From CAZCVI01 sp964502145 (GTDB lineage Bacteria > Acidobacteriota > Aminicenantia > UBA2199), in contig CAZCVI010000099.1 of the NCBI GenBank assembly GCA_964502145.1, positions 1-25,628 on the forward strand: a DNA stretch of 25,628 nt, written 5' to 3'. The translations under genes and the position numbers were made by a program. The notes under the pieces were generated by a model, which saw only the letters and a program-made list of their open reading frames with translations, made no database searches and was not told where the DNA came from. The stretch's first letter is position 1; every line of letters starts with the position of its first letter. Positions 7,688 to 16,270 of this stretch are shown one piece after another.

Positions 7688-8632
7688 CTACTTCCGGCAA
7701 TTAAGTTTTCCTCGGGGATGGCGATGGGTTAGAATCTCTTTTTGCTTGTGCCGGGTGATATGGGTGTAAATCTGCGTGGTGGTAATAGTACTGTGACCCA
7801 ATAACTGCTGAATATACCGAATATCGACATCCTCCTCCAATAATAAAGTGGCAAACGTATGCCGAAACACATGCGGCGTGACGGTTTTGCTGATATTAAA
7901 TTGCCGGGCATACTTCTTGACCATAAAACGCACGGATTGCTCGGAAAGGCGATGCCCTAAACGATTGATGAAAAAATAATCATTGGCACTGTCTACGGGA
8001 TGAAATAACTCCACATACTCATCCAATATGACCAAAATCTCCTGACTACAAAGCTGTATCACTCGCTCCCGACTTCCTTTTCCTTTTACCTGGATATATC
8101 TTTGTTCCAAATTCACATTGAACTTTAAAAGCCCACATAACTCGGATACTCGAACCCCAGTAGCAAAAAGCAACTCCATCACGACTATATCACGGACAAT
8201 GGCCCGGTAATTATACGAATCCTCGGCTTCATATTCCCGCCGAATCCGATAAACCCCTTGCAACAAAACCTGGATATCCCCCAAGGTCATCACCCCAGGA
8301 AGCTGCAAGGGTTCCTTGATCTTTATGCGCATCTTACGAAACGGACTGACAGCAATCTGATCCTCAAACTCCAGAAAATTAAATAACGCCTTAAGAGTCG
8401 CTACCTTACGCTTCACGGTCTTTATTTTATTCACTGCAAGCAACTGCTGCAGATACGCACGCAACACATACTTGTCTATCTCTCCGAGTTCGCTGGATTT
8501 TTTTTGGACAGAAAGATACTCATCAAACTGGAACAAATCCAGCTTGTACGCTTTCAGGGTGTGAGAACTGAGGTTCTTTTCAACCCGACAGTGAAACAAG
8601 AAATCATTTATTACTTCATGCAATACAATCAT
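7688..8632 (-). CDS. Tyrosine recombinase (XerC/XerD-like integrase)
   Basis: This is a 314-residue DNA-breaking and rejoining enzyme. Residues 1-100 form the SAM-like core-binding domain (VEKNLSSHTLKAYKLDL). The catalytic domain carries the full set R161 (ATGVRVSEL), K185 (VKGKGSRER), H254 and R257 (TPHVFRHTFATLL), H280 (LLGHSTI) and nucleophile Y289 (TQIYTHI). Length and layout match XerC/D-like recombinases. It is isolated from cell-division or DNA-processing genes, so it may belong to a mobile element rather than resolve chromosome dimers. It lies between the RiPP operon and the signalling block, in opposite orientation to the RiPP genes. The ATG at 8632 lacks a clear ribosome site, so the exact start is uncertain. 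Confidence 0.85.
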   Translation of the reverse strand: MIVLHEVINDFLFHCRVEKNLSSHTLKAYKLDLFQFDEYLSVQKKSSELGEIDKYVLRAYLQQLLAVNKIKTVKRKVATLKALFNFLEFEDQIAVSPFRKMRIKIKEPLQLPGVMTLGDIQVLLQGVYRIRREYEAEDSYNYRAIVRDIVVMELLFATGVRVSELCGLLKFNVNLEQRYIQVKGKGSRERVIQLCSQEILVILDEYVELFHPVDSANDYFFINRLGHRLSEQSVRFMVKKYARQFNISKTVTPHVFRHTFATLLLEEDVDIRYIQQLLGHSTITTTQIYTHITRHKQKEILTHRHPRGKLNCRK

Positions 8633-8670
8633 TTAACGGAGTTATTTATTATTTTGTTATCAAGATATCT

Positions 8671-8699
8671 ATTATCCTATTTTTTGCATGAAAAAGCAA
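8671..8699 (-). promoter_or_regulatory. Promoter of the tyrosine recombinase
   Basis: On the minus strand, TTGCTT (8699-8694), a 17-base spacer and GATAAT (8676-8671) form a moderate sigma70-like promoter about 40 bases before the start codon. Confidence 0.45.
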
Positions 8700-8902
8700 T
8701 TAAAATGTAAAAATAAATCACCCATGCTTTGAAATTAAGTGGGGTGAGGCATTGTACGCTACGCCTATAGGGGAATCTTCCTGGAAACTGGGCAAAATGA
8801 AAGTGCAGGTTTCTGGCTTGCACTGGATTCACTATTAAAGCGATTAAACCACGAAAGGACACGAAGAAGAAAAAGAAAAAAAAATAGAAGAGAAAAAGAC
8901 TA

Positions 8903-8991
8903 GCCCACGAATTTCACGAATTAACACGAATAGTCGCGAAAAAAGAGGGTATTTTTCTTTTAATTCGTGCCAATTCGTGAAATTAGTGGGC
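8903..8991. repeat. Inverted repeat of CACGAATTT-type units
   Basis: The left arm (8903-8931) consists of CACGAAT-centred units with a 9-10 base period. The right arm (8963-8991) is its reverse complement with four mismatches. T-rich sequence follows on the plus strand (CTCTTTTTT) and on the minus strand (complement of the A-rich 8855-8900), so it could terminate transcription from both sides, including that of the CHAT-like gene. The left-arm sequence recurs at 24955-24991. Confidence 0.7.
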
Positions 8992-9014
8992 CTCTTTTTT
9001 AAAACGTGGCAGGT

Positions 9015-9737
9015 TTACAATGGTGACCTAGGCAATGGGGACGCAGTCCCCCTTTTTAGGATGGGGATGGGGTGATGGGGCATATAGGAGAGTTCTTGAC
9101 TGCTGGCGATGAGAGCAGATTCAAAAGCCTCTTCAATGGTCTTGCCGACTCCTAATGCGTGGTAAAATGCGGCGGTGAATACGGCGGCGGTTTTGTTTTT
9201 TATTAGGCTGGGTATCCCAATAACATAATCAATATGTTGGCAAATGGCTTGGGCCTGCTCTTCGCTATAGGCAGCACTGAGAATGACACATTCAACTGTA
9301 TCGGCACATAACTCAAAAGAACCTGCCAATGCATTGGCCGAAATCAACAGGGGAATGCCCAACGATTCCTCGACAAACAACCCGTTGGCCTCACCCTGTC
9401 CAATAAAATGGACGATATGGGGTTCATGTTCCAACAACGCGCGCCGCAAATCCCTGAGCTGAGATGTCATATGGGGCTGAATTTCCCAACGATCCTGCTG
9501 GTCAGCTAATAATAAACCAGCGGAAATGCTCCGCACTTCTTCAGCGAAATAGTGGGGCGTGACCACATGGGGATTGGCAGAGAGAAAAAGAATCTTCTTC
9601 ACGGGTTTTTTACGCCTTAAAACTACTTCTGGGATATAACGTGCCTTACCTATCACCATTTCCCGGTAATTTTCGCCGATATTAACCCGGTTGGGACCGC
9701 CTATTATTATGGTATCGGATAAATATGTGTCGCTCAT
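9015..9737 (-). CDS. CHAT-like protein with substituted catalytic residues
   Basis: This 240-residue protein has the layout of CHAT (caspase-like) domains found next to signalling and defence modules in cyanobacteria and others: KKILFLSANP (47-56), EVRSI, LRDLRRALLEHEPHIVHF (94-111), ECVILSAAYSEEQAQAI (149-165), HIDYVIG and FYHALGVGKTIEEAF. Family members normally carry a catalytic His in GHG and a catalytic Cys in NACYS. Here these read GQG (Q114) and SAAYS (A156), so it is probably not a protease. The first 45 residues (IIIGGPNRVNIGENY) are Gly-rich and their function is unknown. GGAGG eight bases upstream supports the start. It is the last gene of the minus-strand signalling block, 191 bases after the HD-GYP gene. 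Confidence 0.65.
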   Translation of the reverse strand: MSDTYLSDTIIIGGPNRVNIGENYREMVIGKARYIPEVVLRRKKPVKKILFLSANPHVVTPHYFAEEVRSISAGLLLADQQDRWEIQPHMTSQLRDLRRALLEHEPHIVHFIGQGEANGLFVEESLGIPLLISANALAGSFELCADTVECVILSAAYSEEQAQAICQHIDYVIGIPSLIKNKTAAVFTAAFYHALGVGKTIEEAFESALIASSQELSYMPHHPIPILKRGTASPLPRSPL

Positions 9738-9928
9738 GATACGCCTCCTAAACCTGTTGAATTTTTTAAACCATAATGATCAAAAAACCTTTTTTATTGC
9801 CGATTTTTTTGTTTACTCAAGATGGATTGTAGGGGAATACACCTTTCCCGGCAATAAAAATAGTCTCGAAATCCTTCAAAATGGTCTACGTGGAAAAAAA
9901 GGAGGTTAGGAGAAAAAAAACTGGCGGC

Positions 9929-11080
9929 TTAATCTTTCCAGGTTTCTTTGATGGCCATTATTTTTTTGATGTGTTGAAAGAAGATCGCCACAATCCGCGG
10001 GTCAAGAACGGTCCCGGCTAACTGCTTGATGATTGCCCAGCATTCTTCTTCGGGGAAAGAAGGTTTATACGAACGTTTACTGGATAGGGCATCATACACA
10101 TCGGCGACAGCGACGATTCGGGCTTCAATGGGGATGGTTTCCCCTTTTAAACGGTGGGGATAACCGGTACCATCCCAATGTTCATGGTGACAGCCAGCGA
10201 TTTTGGCGGCAGTATCAAGCAGGGGCGAATGGCTACCATCGAGAATATCTTGTCCGATAGTAGTGTGGTTCTGATACAATACGAGGTCCTCGGCAGGAAG
10301 AGGACCGAGCATGGTGCTGCCAATCTGACTGTGCCGATGCATGATCTGCCATTCATGATCATCCAATAAACCGGGTTTAAGAAGGATGTAATCGGGTATG
10401 CCGATTTTTCCCAGATCATGCATGGGACTACACTGACGAATCAAGTCCACGGTGTGTGGCGGCAGTCCCAATTCCTGGGCCAGAAGGGCACTGTAAAGCC
10501 CAACACGAATGACATGTCTACCGGTTTCATTGTCTTTATATTCGGCGGCTTTGCCGAGGCGGCGGATGATTTCCATGCGGGTGTTATGGAGCTCGGCATT
10601 GGCTGCTTCCAACTGCTGGGTGCGGATACGGACCATTTCTTCCAAATGGGTGCTGTAGGCACGGTTCTCTTTGATGAGCTGCGCTCTTTCAAGGGCTTTT
10701 ACAACGGCATGCTGGAGAATATTGAGGTCATGGACAGGCTTGAGCAGGTAATCCCAGGCTCCCAACTGGAGCGCGGCGACAACATCGCTGAGCACGCCTG
10801 TCCCGGAAATAATGATGATAGGCGTATCGGGTTGGACACGGGTGACTGTGGCCAATACTTCCAAACCATCCATCTCGGGCATACGTAAATCGACCATCAC
10901 AAGATCAGGATGCTCCCGGTGAAATATTTCCAGTCCAATGCGGCCATTTTCTGCTTCTAAAACAGGGTAACCCTGGTCCTCAAGGAAATACCTGAAACTG
11001 TCGCGAATGATTTTTTCATCATCAATGGTTAATATCACGGGGGGAGTAGTTATCGGGGGAGTTGTTATCGTGCTGTTCAT
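9929..11080 (-). CDS. Response regulator with HD-GYP phosphodiesterase output
   Basis: This is a 383-residue soluble protein. The receiver domain (about 14-132) has phospho-acceptor D64 (VDLRMPEMDG) and K114, followed by a short coiled coil. The HD-GYP domain carries HD (221-222, MHDLGKIGIPD) and HHEHWDGTGYP (298-308), the metal-binding and signature motifs of enzymes that hydrolyse cyclic di-GMP. I start it at ATG 11080, which has AGGA upstream and follows the end of the hybrid kinase gene; the longer GTG start at 11134 lacks a ribosome site. Between the HD and GYP motifs the HxxIG pattern occurs twice, 22 residues apart (H250 and H272), which suggests an internal duplication. Phosphorylation by the kinases encoded upstream probably controls its activity. 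Confidence 0.85.
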   Translation of the reverse strand: MNSTITTPPITTPPVILTIDDEKIIRDSFRYFLEDQGYPVLEAENGRIGLEIFHREHPDLVMVDLRMPEMDGLEVLATVTRVQPDTPIIIISGTGVLSDVVAALQLGAWDYLLKPVHDLNILQHAVVKALERAQLIKENRAYSTHLEEMVRIRTQQLEAANAELHNTRMEIIRRLGKAAEYKDNETGRHVIRVGLYSALLAQELGLPPHTVDLIRQCSPMHDLGKIGIPDYILLKPGLLDDHEWQIMHRHSQIGSTMLGPLPAEDLVLYQNHTTIGQDILDGSHSPLLDTAAKIAGCHHEHWDGTGYPHRLKGETIPIEARIVAVADVYDALSSKRSYKPSFPEEECWAIIKQLAGTVLDPRIVAIFFQHIKKIMAIKETWKD

Positions 11081-11093
11081 GGTTTGGTTCCTG

Positions 11094-13598
11094 TTAGGCG
11101 CTGAGGATGTGGTGAATCCTGCGACTAAATTCACCCCGTCGAAAAGGTTTGCGGATAAAATCGGGCAGACTGGTGGTCTTGGGATCGGGTAGGGGCGGGG
11201 TGGAATTAAAACCGGAAGTCATGAGCACTTTGACTTTGGGGTCGATTTTTTTGATGGCTTCATAGGCATCCCGGCCATTCATTCTGGGCATCACGATATC
11301 CATCAACACGAGATGAATACGAGAACGCTCAGCCTGATACACTTTGACTGCCTCCACACCATCGGCAGCCAATAATACTTCGTAGCCGAGATCGGTTAAA
11401 ATGGCTTCGGTCATGTTGCGGATAATGGCTTCATCGTCCACCACGAGGATGCAACCGGTGCCATAAACGATTTCCTCTTTTTCCAGGTTCTCTCTTTTGA
11501 TCTGGGCATCCTGGCTGACGGGCAGATAAATAGTAAAAACGGTGCCAATGTCCACTTCACTGTGCAGGAGAATATCACCCTGGTTGTTACGCACGGCACT
11601 GTATACTGAAGCCAAGCCGAGACCAGTGCCTTTGCCGGGTTCCTTGGTGGTAAAAAAGGGTTCGAAGATATGTTCTTGGATATCGCGGCTGATCCCTGTC
11701 CCGGTATCAGCCACTTTGACCTCGATGTATGGGCCTGGTTTGAGGGGCGAGGCGGCATTGTTACAATAATTCTGGTCCAGTACGACGTTGCTGGTAGACA
11801 CGGTGAGTGTTCCACCGTTGGGCATGGCATCCCTGGCATTTATGCCAAGGTTTAAGATAGTGTTTTCGATCTGGGCGGGATCGCCAAAAATAGCGGAACA
11901 GGCAGCGGTGAAATTTTTACGGATACGGATGCGTTTGTCCGTGCTGCGCTCCAAGATACGACAGGCTTCATCAGCCAAGCGATGCATATCAACGAAACAG
12001 TGATCGGCGGTGGTGCCACGGGAAAAATCGAGGAGCTTTTGGGTCAGTTCGGCAGCCCGATTCCCCGCATCCTGGATCATGGCGGTATATTTCTTCAAAT
12101 TTTTATTGTCTTTGAGTTTTAAGGCCAAGATATCAGCGGCCCCGATTATACCGGCTAACATATTGTTGAAATCATGGGCCACACCACCGGCCAATTGTCC
12201 GATGGCTTCCATTTTTCGGGATTGGCGCAGTTGGTCTTCTAATTTCTGTTGCTCGGTTATGTCCTGGAAGACCAATACAACACCGATGACATCATCCTGT
12301 TTATCGCGCATGGGCGAGGTATTCACCGCGATCTTTCGCTGCGTGTTATCTTTGGATATGAGCATGGTTCTTTTGGGCAGGGTGGTTTTTTTCCCGGCGA
12401 TGAGCAGTGATTTTAGGGGGCTTTCCATGGAATTTGGAGGTTGGGTGTCAGTGATATGGAAGACTTGAGATAAGGGTGAACCAATCGCTTGGGAGGCGTT
12501 CCAGCCGGTGAGTTTTTCCGCCACGGGATTGAGGCGGGTGATACGTCCGGCGGAATCGGTGGCAATGACCGCTTCACCGATGGAGTCGAGAGTGATAGCG
12601 AGATTTTCCTGGCTCTCTTTGAGTGCCTCGTTGGCATGGGCGGCACGGAGGGCTTCGCTACTGTATGAAGCGAGGATCGCGCCGAGTTCGCGGTCCTGTT
12701 CGACAAAGGGCGGGGGTGTTTTGCTGTGCAAGGAGAGTATCCCGGTTATTTTTCCCTCGACATCGGGGAGGGGAAAAATGAGGATGGAATCATTGGCATA
12801 TCCGGGCCAACCACTGGGATCAAATTGCTGCATGGTACCCTGGTCTTTAACTAAAATGGGTTTTCCTTCTTTTAAGGCGCGGTGCAGCAAGGAATTTTTG
12901 GGCAGGGGAAAGGGAATGAACCCGGCAGCGTGGCCGGGATCGAGACAATGAATGAGACGGAGGCCATCTTTTTCCATGAGGTAAAGACTACCGCCGGTAG
13001 CGAGCATGTGGCGGCCAAACTCTTCGAGCAACCACGAACCAAAACGATCAAAACGGGAGAGGAGGGAAATATGTTTGGTGGTCTCAACAATATGGCGCAA
13101 GCGTTGGTTAATCTGTTGGAGTTCGGTATTGGCCCGTTCCAGTTCTTTGGTGCGGCGTGAGACTTCTTCTTCGAGGTATTGGCGGTGGAGTTGTCGTTCT
13201 TGGATGAGGCGGTGGTGTTCGATGCCACGGGTAACAGTATGGAGGAGCACGGAGAGATCGGCGATTGGTTTTTGCAGGAAGTCCCAGGCACCGAGGCGCA
13301 GGGCTTCGAGTGCATCGGCCATCATGCCGGTGCCGGAAACAACGACAACTGGGGTGTCTGGGGAGAGGGTTTTTATTTTGGCAAGCACTTCGAGGCCATC
13401 CATTTCGGGCATGCGGAGGTCCACGAGCACGAGGTCGGGTAATTCTTTTTTAAAAATATTGATGCCGATTCTGCCGTTTTCTGCGGTTAATACCGTATAA
13501 TCATAATCTTCCAAGAAGTTCTTGAAGGCATCGCGAATACAACTCTCGTCATCGATGGTGAGGACTTTGGGTGGGGTGGGGTGGGTTTGTTTAGTCAT
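11094..13598 (-). CDS. Hybrid histidine kinase (REC-GAF-PAS-HisKA-HATPase-REC)
   Basis: This is an 834-residue cytoplasmic phosphorelay protein with no membrane segment. An N-terminal receiver (about 10-127, D60 in VDLRMPEMDG, K110) and a coiled coil (130-170) are followed by a GAF-like domain (about 172-320), a PAS domain (about 330-450), HisKA with H475 (GGVAHDFNN), an ATPase domain (DTGTGI, FEPFFTTKEPGKGTGLGL) and a C-terminal receiver (about 712-832, VLMDIVMPRMNG). The N-terminal receiver and coiled coil closely resemble the receiver of the HD-GYP gene that follows. Its ATG overlaps the stop of the preceding receiver gene by eight bases, and AAGGAG lies upstream. It probably integrates signals and passes phosphate to the downstream regulators. 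Confidence 0.9.
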   Translation of the reverse strand: MTKQTHPTPPKVLTIDDESCIRDAFKNFLEDYDYTVLTAENGRIGINIFKKELPDLVLVDLRMPEMDGLEVLAKIKTLSPDTPVVVVSGTGMMADALEALRLGAWDFLQKPIADLSVLLHTVTRGIEHHRLIQERQLHRQYLEEEVSRRTKELERANTELQQINQRLRHIVETTKHISLLSRFDRFGSWLLEEFGRHMLATGGSLYLMEKDGLRLIHCLDPGHAAGFIPFPLPKNSLLHRALKEGKPILVKDQGTMQQFDPSGWPGYANDSILIFPLPDVEGKITGILSLHSKTPPPFVEQDRELGAILASYSSEALRAAHANEALKESQENLAITLDSIGEAVIATDSAGRITRLNPVAEKLTGWNASQAIGSPLSQVFHITDTQPPNSMESPLKSLLIAGKKTTLPKRTMLISKDNTQRKIAVNTSPMRDKQDDVIGVVLVFQDITEQQKLEDQLRQSRKMEAIGQLAGGVAHDFNNMLAGIIGAADILALKLKDNKNLKKYTAMIQDAGNRAAELTQKLLDFSRGTTADHCFVDMHRLADEACRILERSTDKRIRIRKNFTAACSAIFGDPAQIENTILNLGINARDAMPNGGTLTVSTSNVVLDQNYCNNAASPLKPGPYIEVKVADTGTGISRDIQEHIFEPFFTTKEPGKGTGLGLASVYSAVRNNQGDILLHSEVDIGTVFTIYLPVSQDAQIKRENLEKEEIVYGTGCILVVDDEAIIRNMTEAILTDLGYEVLLAADGVEAVKVYQAERSRIHLVLMDIVMPRMNGRDAYEAIKKIDPKVKVLMTSGFNSTPPLPDPKTTSLPDFIRKPFRRGEFSRRIHHILSA

Positions 13599-14004
13599 GG
13601 CAGGAAGGCTCCTTTGTCGTGAGGTGTTCTACAGCTTCAATAAGAATAAATAAATCGGTGAGGGGTTTGAGAAAGAGGTGTTGGGGTTGAATACCGATGT
13701 CTTTTAATTCCTCGGTGAGATGGTAGTTGGAAGAACCGGTATGGATGATGAAGTGCATGGATGGACATAATTGGTGTGCGATTAAGACAAGGGCATCGCC
13801 GCTCATCCCGGGTAGCCGGAGGTCAATCACGCCGACATGGAAGGGGATATGTTCCATTAATTCGAGGGCTTCCTCGGCACTGGATGCGGGGGATACATCA
13901 AAATCATAGTCCTCAAGGTACGCGGTGAGACTGTTGCGAATGGAGATTTCATCATCTACCACCAGGACACGTATTTTTGAATGGTCTATATGGGGTGTCT
14001 GCAT
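13591..14004 (-). CDS. Single-domain response regulator (receiver only)
   Basis: This is a 137-residue CheY-like receiver with DDE (17-19), phospho-acceptor D61 (VIDLRLPGMSG), T89 and K113 (FLKPL). It has no output domain, so it probably shuttles phosphate or acts by protein contacts. AAAGGAGG sits just upstream of its ATG. It lies 37 bases after the second kinase gene and overlaps the hybrid kinase gene by eight bases, consistent with one operon. Confidence 0.85.
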   Translation of the reverse strand: MQTPHIDHSKIRVLVVDDEISIRNSLTAYLEDYDFDVSPASSAEEALELMEHIPFHVGVIDLRLPGMSGDALVLIAHQLCPSMHFIIHTGSSNYHLTEELKDIGIQPQHLFLKPLTDLFILIEAVEHLTTKEPSCHD

Positions 14005-14041
14005 TGTATGCCTCCTTTTGTGCCATTAATTTCAAGTGGTT

Positions 14042-16270
14042 TCATGGTAATTCGCTCTGTTTTATAGGGAGCCGGATAATAAATTTTGCTCCTTGGCCCG
14101 GGGTGGAATCGACAGTCAGAGTTCCCTTGTGATTTTCAGTGATAATAAAATATGAAACGGATAAGCCGAGTCCGGTGCCAAAGCCGGGTTCTTTGGTAGT
14201 GAAAAAAGGTTCGAAAATTCTTTTTTGCACGGCTTTGTCGATACCTGGGCCATTGTCTTCGATTTCTATGCGCAGGGCGCCACTTTCGGCTTTAATCCGC
14301 AGGATAAATTCTGGTCTTTGCGTGGGTGTGGGGGATATTTTATTTGAATCTGTGGGTACACAACCATGGTTTTCTTTCTGGTTCCATTTTTCAGACATGG
14401 CTTGGGCGCCGTTTTTTAGGATATTGAGGAACACTTGTTGGATTTTGGTGCCCTCGCACAACACGGTGGGGATATTGGGATCGTATTCCCTGGTGATGTG
14501 AATGCAGCGGAAATCGTATTTTTTCTTGAGGTCATAATCGTTGGATACCAGTTCGATAGTGCGGTCAAGGAGGTCAATCATGTTGGCTTTAGTGAATTGG
14601 GATTCGCTTTTGCGGCTGAAGTTGAGCATATTGTTGACGATTTTAGCGGCGCGTTGGCCGGATTCGACAATGGATTCTAACATGCTGAATATCTCGCGGC
14701 GTTTGAGGTACTCTTCGATAGTGGTCATGGTAGTGCCGCACTCTGAAGCGACCTGGATATTCTTGGGCAGTTGGGCGGTGAGACGGTGGATCATGACCTG
14801 CACGTTCTGAAGTATGCCAGCGAGGGGATTATTGATCTCGTGGGCCATGCCTGCGGCCAATCCGCCCACGGATAACATCTTCTCGGATTGAATCATCATC
14901 TCTTCCATATGGATGCGTTCGCTAATGTCATCGACACGGATAACTGCTCCTTCAATGCCGTTAGTGATCAACGGAAAAACGGTAACATCAGTAATACGGG
15001 TGAAACCGTTTTTTTGCAAGGGGATGTGGAGGTCTTTTTGGGGGGTGCGGGTTTGGATTGCCAGACGCACCTGTGCCATTTCCATTTGTAATTGGGGGAA
15101 GAGTTGTTCGAGTTGTTTGCCCGTGGCGTCTTGGCAGCGGATACCGGTTTCATTTTCAGCTTCGCGGTTCCATTGGGTGACGTGGCCGTCGACGTCAACA
15201 GCGATTAAAATGGAGGGCATGGAATTGACGATGTTGCCTAATAGGTTGCGCAGTTTGCGGAGGTCTTCCTCTATTTGTTTGCGGTGGGTAATATCAAGGA
15301 ACATGGCGGCTATCGCATTGGGTTGGGTTTGAAAGGCATACACTTCAAAGGCGCCGGAAATTTTATTTTCCTGGTACTGGATCTGTTCGGTTTGCCAGGG
15401 GGAACCGGTAAGGGCGGCGGTGCGGTATTTTTCGGGAACCTCGGTTTGGGTGAGATTAGGGAAGGCTTCCTCAATGGTTTTCCCGATAAATTGCGTGTTA
15501 TCCACGCCGAGGATTTTATCAGCGGCGGGATTGGCGCCGGTAAATATCAGACGGTTTCCTGGTTCAAGGCGGTACATGTGAATGCCCATGGGTGATGCTT
15601 CGACGATTTGGCGGAATTTTTCCTCGCTTTCTATCCAGGCGGCAGTGGTGCGTTTGCGTTCGATTTCGGCGGCGGCGCGGGTGGCGAAGATTAACAGGAT
15701 GGATTTGGCAAATGAAGCATCAGTAATAGGATTTGTATAAAGAGCCACCATGATCCCGAGCGGATTGTTTTGGGAATCGCGCAGGGGTATCCCGAGATAC
15801 CCTTCCACTTTCATTTCTTTGAGGAGTGGATCGTGGGGGAAAAGGGCGGCGACTCCGGCGGGATAGGTACATGGATTGAGACCGATTACATTTTGGCAGG
15901 GTGTGCCGGCCAGGTCATAGTGGATATTCTCAACGATCGTGCCGTTGGCACAGAGTGACAGGGTTTTGATAGTTTGCTTGTTATTGCCCACTAATTCGCC
16001 GATAAAAGTATAATCGGCTCCCAGGATGCGGGCGAATTGAGTGACCAGGGAGTCAAAGAATAAAGCGCCTTGGAGGGGAGATAGTCCGGCGACTATTTCG
16101 TTGATGGCTTGGTCGCCGCGTATGCGCGGGGTATTGCTCTGTGACAGTTGGGCAAGCTGTTGGCGCAGGAGGTGTATCTCTTGCAGTAATTGTGGTTTTG
16201 ATTTTTCTTGATCCTCTTTTTGGAAATGATTGAACTGATTTGTTTGCGTCATTTTTTTCTTTTTTTTCAT
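14042..16270 (-). CDS. Soluble histidine kinase (GAF-PAS-PAS-HisKA-HATPase)
   Basis: This is a 742-residue sensor kinase without membrane segments. A Lys/Gln-rich N-terminal coil is followed by a GAF-like domain (about 65-205) containing several Cys (C107, C125, C134), two PAS domains (about 215-335 and 340-455), HisKA with H477 (AAGMAHEINNPLAGI) and a C-terminal ATPase domain (ENNGPGI-type box, FEPFFTTKEPGFGTGLGL). The ATG at 16270 overlaps the stop of the preceding kinase (ATGA); an internal Met at 16252 is an alternative start. From its second PAS to its end it closely matches the kinase at 16267-17937, so the two are tandem paralogues. Its signal is unknown. Confidence 0.88.
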   Translation of the reverse strand: MKKKKKMTQTNQFNHFQKEDQEKSKPQLLQEIHLLRQQLAQLSQSNTPRIRGDQAINEIVAGLSPLQGALFFDSLVTQFARILGADYTFIGELVGNNKQTIKTLSLCANGTIVENIHYDLAGTPCQNVIGLNPCTYPAGVAALFPHDPLLKEMKVEGYLGIPLRDSQNNPLGIMVALYTNPITDASFAKSILLIFATRAAAEIERKRTTAAWIESEEKFRQIVEASPMGIHMYRLEPGNRLIFTGANPAADKILGVDNTQFIGKTIEEAFPNLTQTEVPEKYRTAALTGSPWQTEQIQYQENKISGAFEVYAFQTQPNAIAAMFLDITHRKQIEEDLRKLRNLLGNIVNSMPSILIAVDVDGHVTQWNREAENETGIRCQDATGKQLEQLFPQLQMEMAQVRLAIQTRTPQKDLHIPLQKNGFTRITDVTVFPLITNGIEGAVIRVDDISERIHMEEMMIQSEKMLSVGGLAAGMAHEINNPLAGILQNVQVMIHRLTAQLPKNIQVASECGTTMTTIEEYLKRREIFSMLESIVESGQRAAKIVNNMLNFSRKSESQFTKANMIDLLDRTIELVSNDYDLKKKYDFRCIHITREYDPNIPTVLCEGTKIQQVFLNILKNGAQAMSEKWNQKENHGCVPTDSNKISPTPTQRPEFILRIKAESGALRIEIEDNGPGIDKAVQKRIFEPFFTTKEPGFGTGLGLSVSYFIITENHKGTLTVDSTPGQGAKFIIRLPIKQSELP

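Larger units (their letters stand above)
8633..9014. other. Gap between recombinase and CHAT-like gene
   Basis: I see no gene here. It holds the recombinase promoter (8671-8699), a hairpin AGTGCA (8802-8807) / TGCACT (8819-8824) in a G-rich stretch, an A-rich tract (about 8855-8900) and the CACGAATTT-type inverted repeat at 8903-8991. The stretch GATTCACTATTAAAG at about 8827 and AAAACGTGGCAGG at about 9000 weakly resemble the ends of the palindromic elements described elsewhere in the window. Confidence 0.5.

Noticed and set aside
8903..8991. Riboswitch or structured RNA leader
   Set aside because: The fold is a simple inverted repeat of short tandem units, its arm recurs elsewhere, and no gene starts just downstream in the right orientation.
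11081..11134. GTG-started extension of the HD-GYP protein
   Set aside because: There is no ribosome site, it would overlap the hybrid kinase by 41 bases, and the receiver is complete from ATG 11080.
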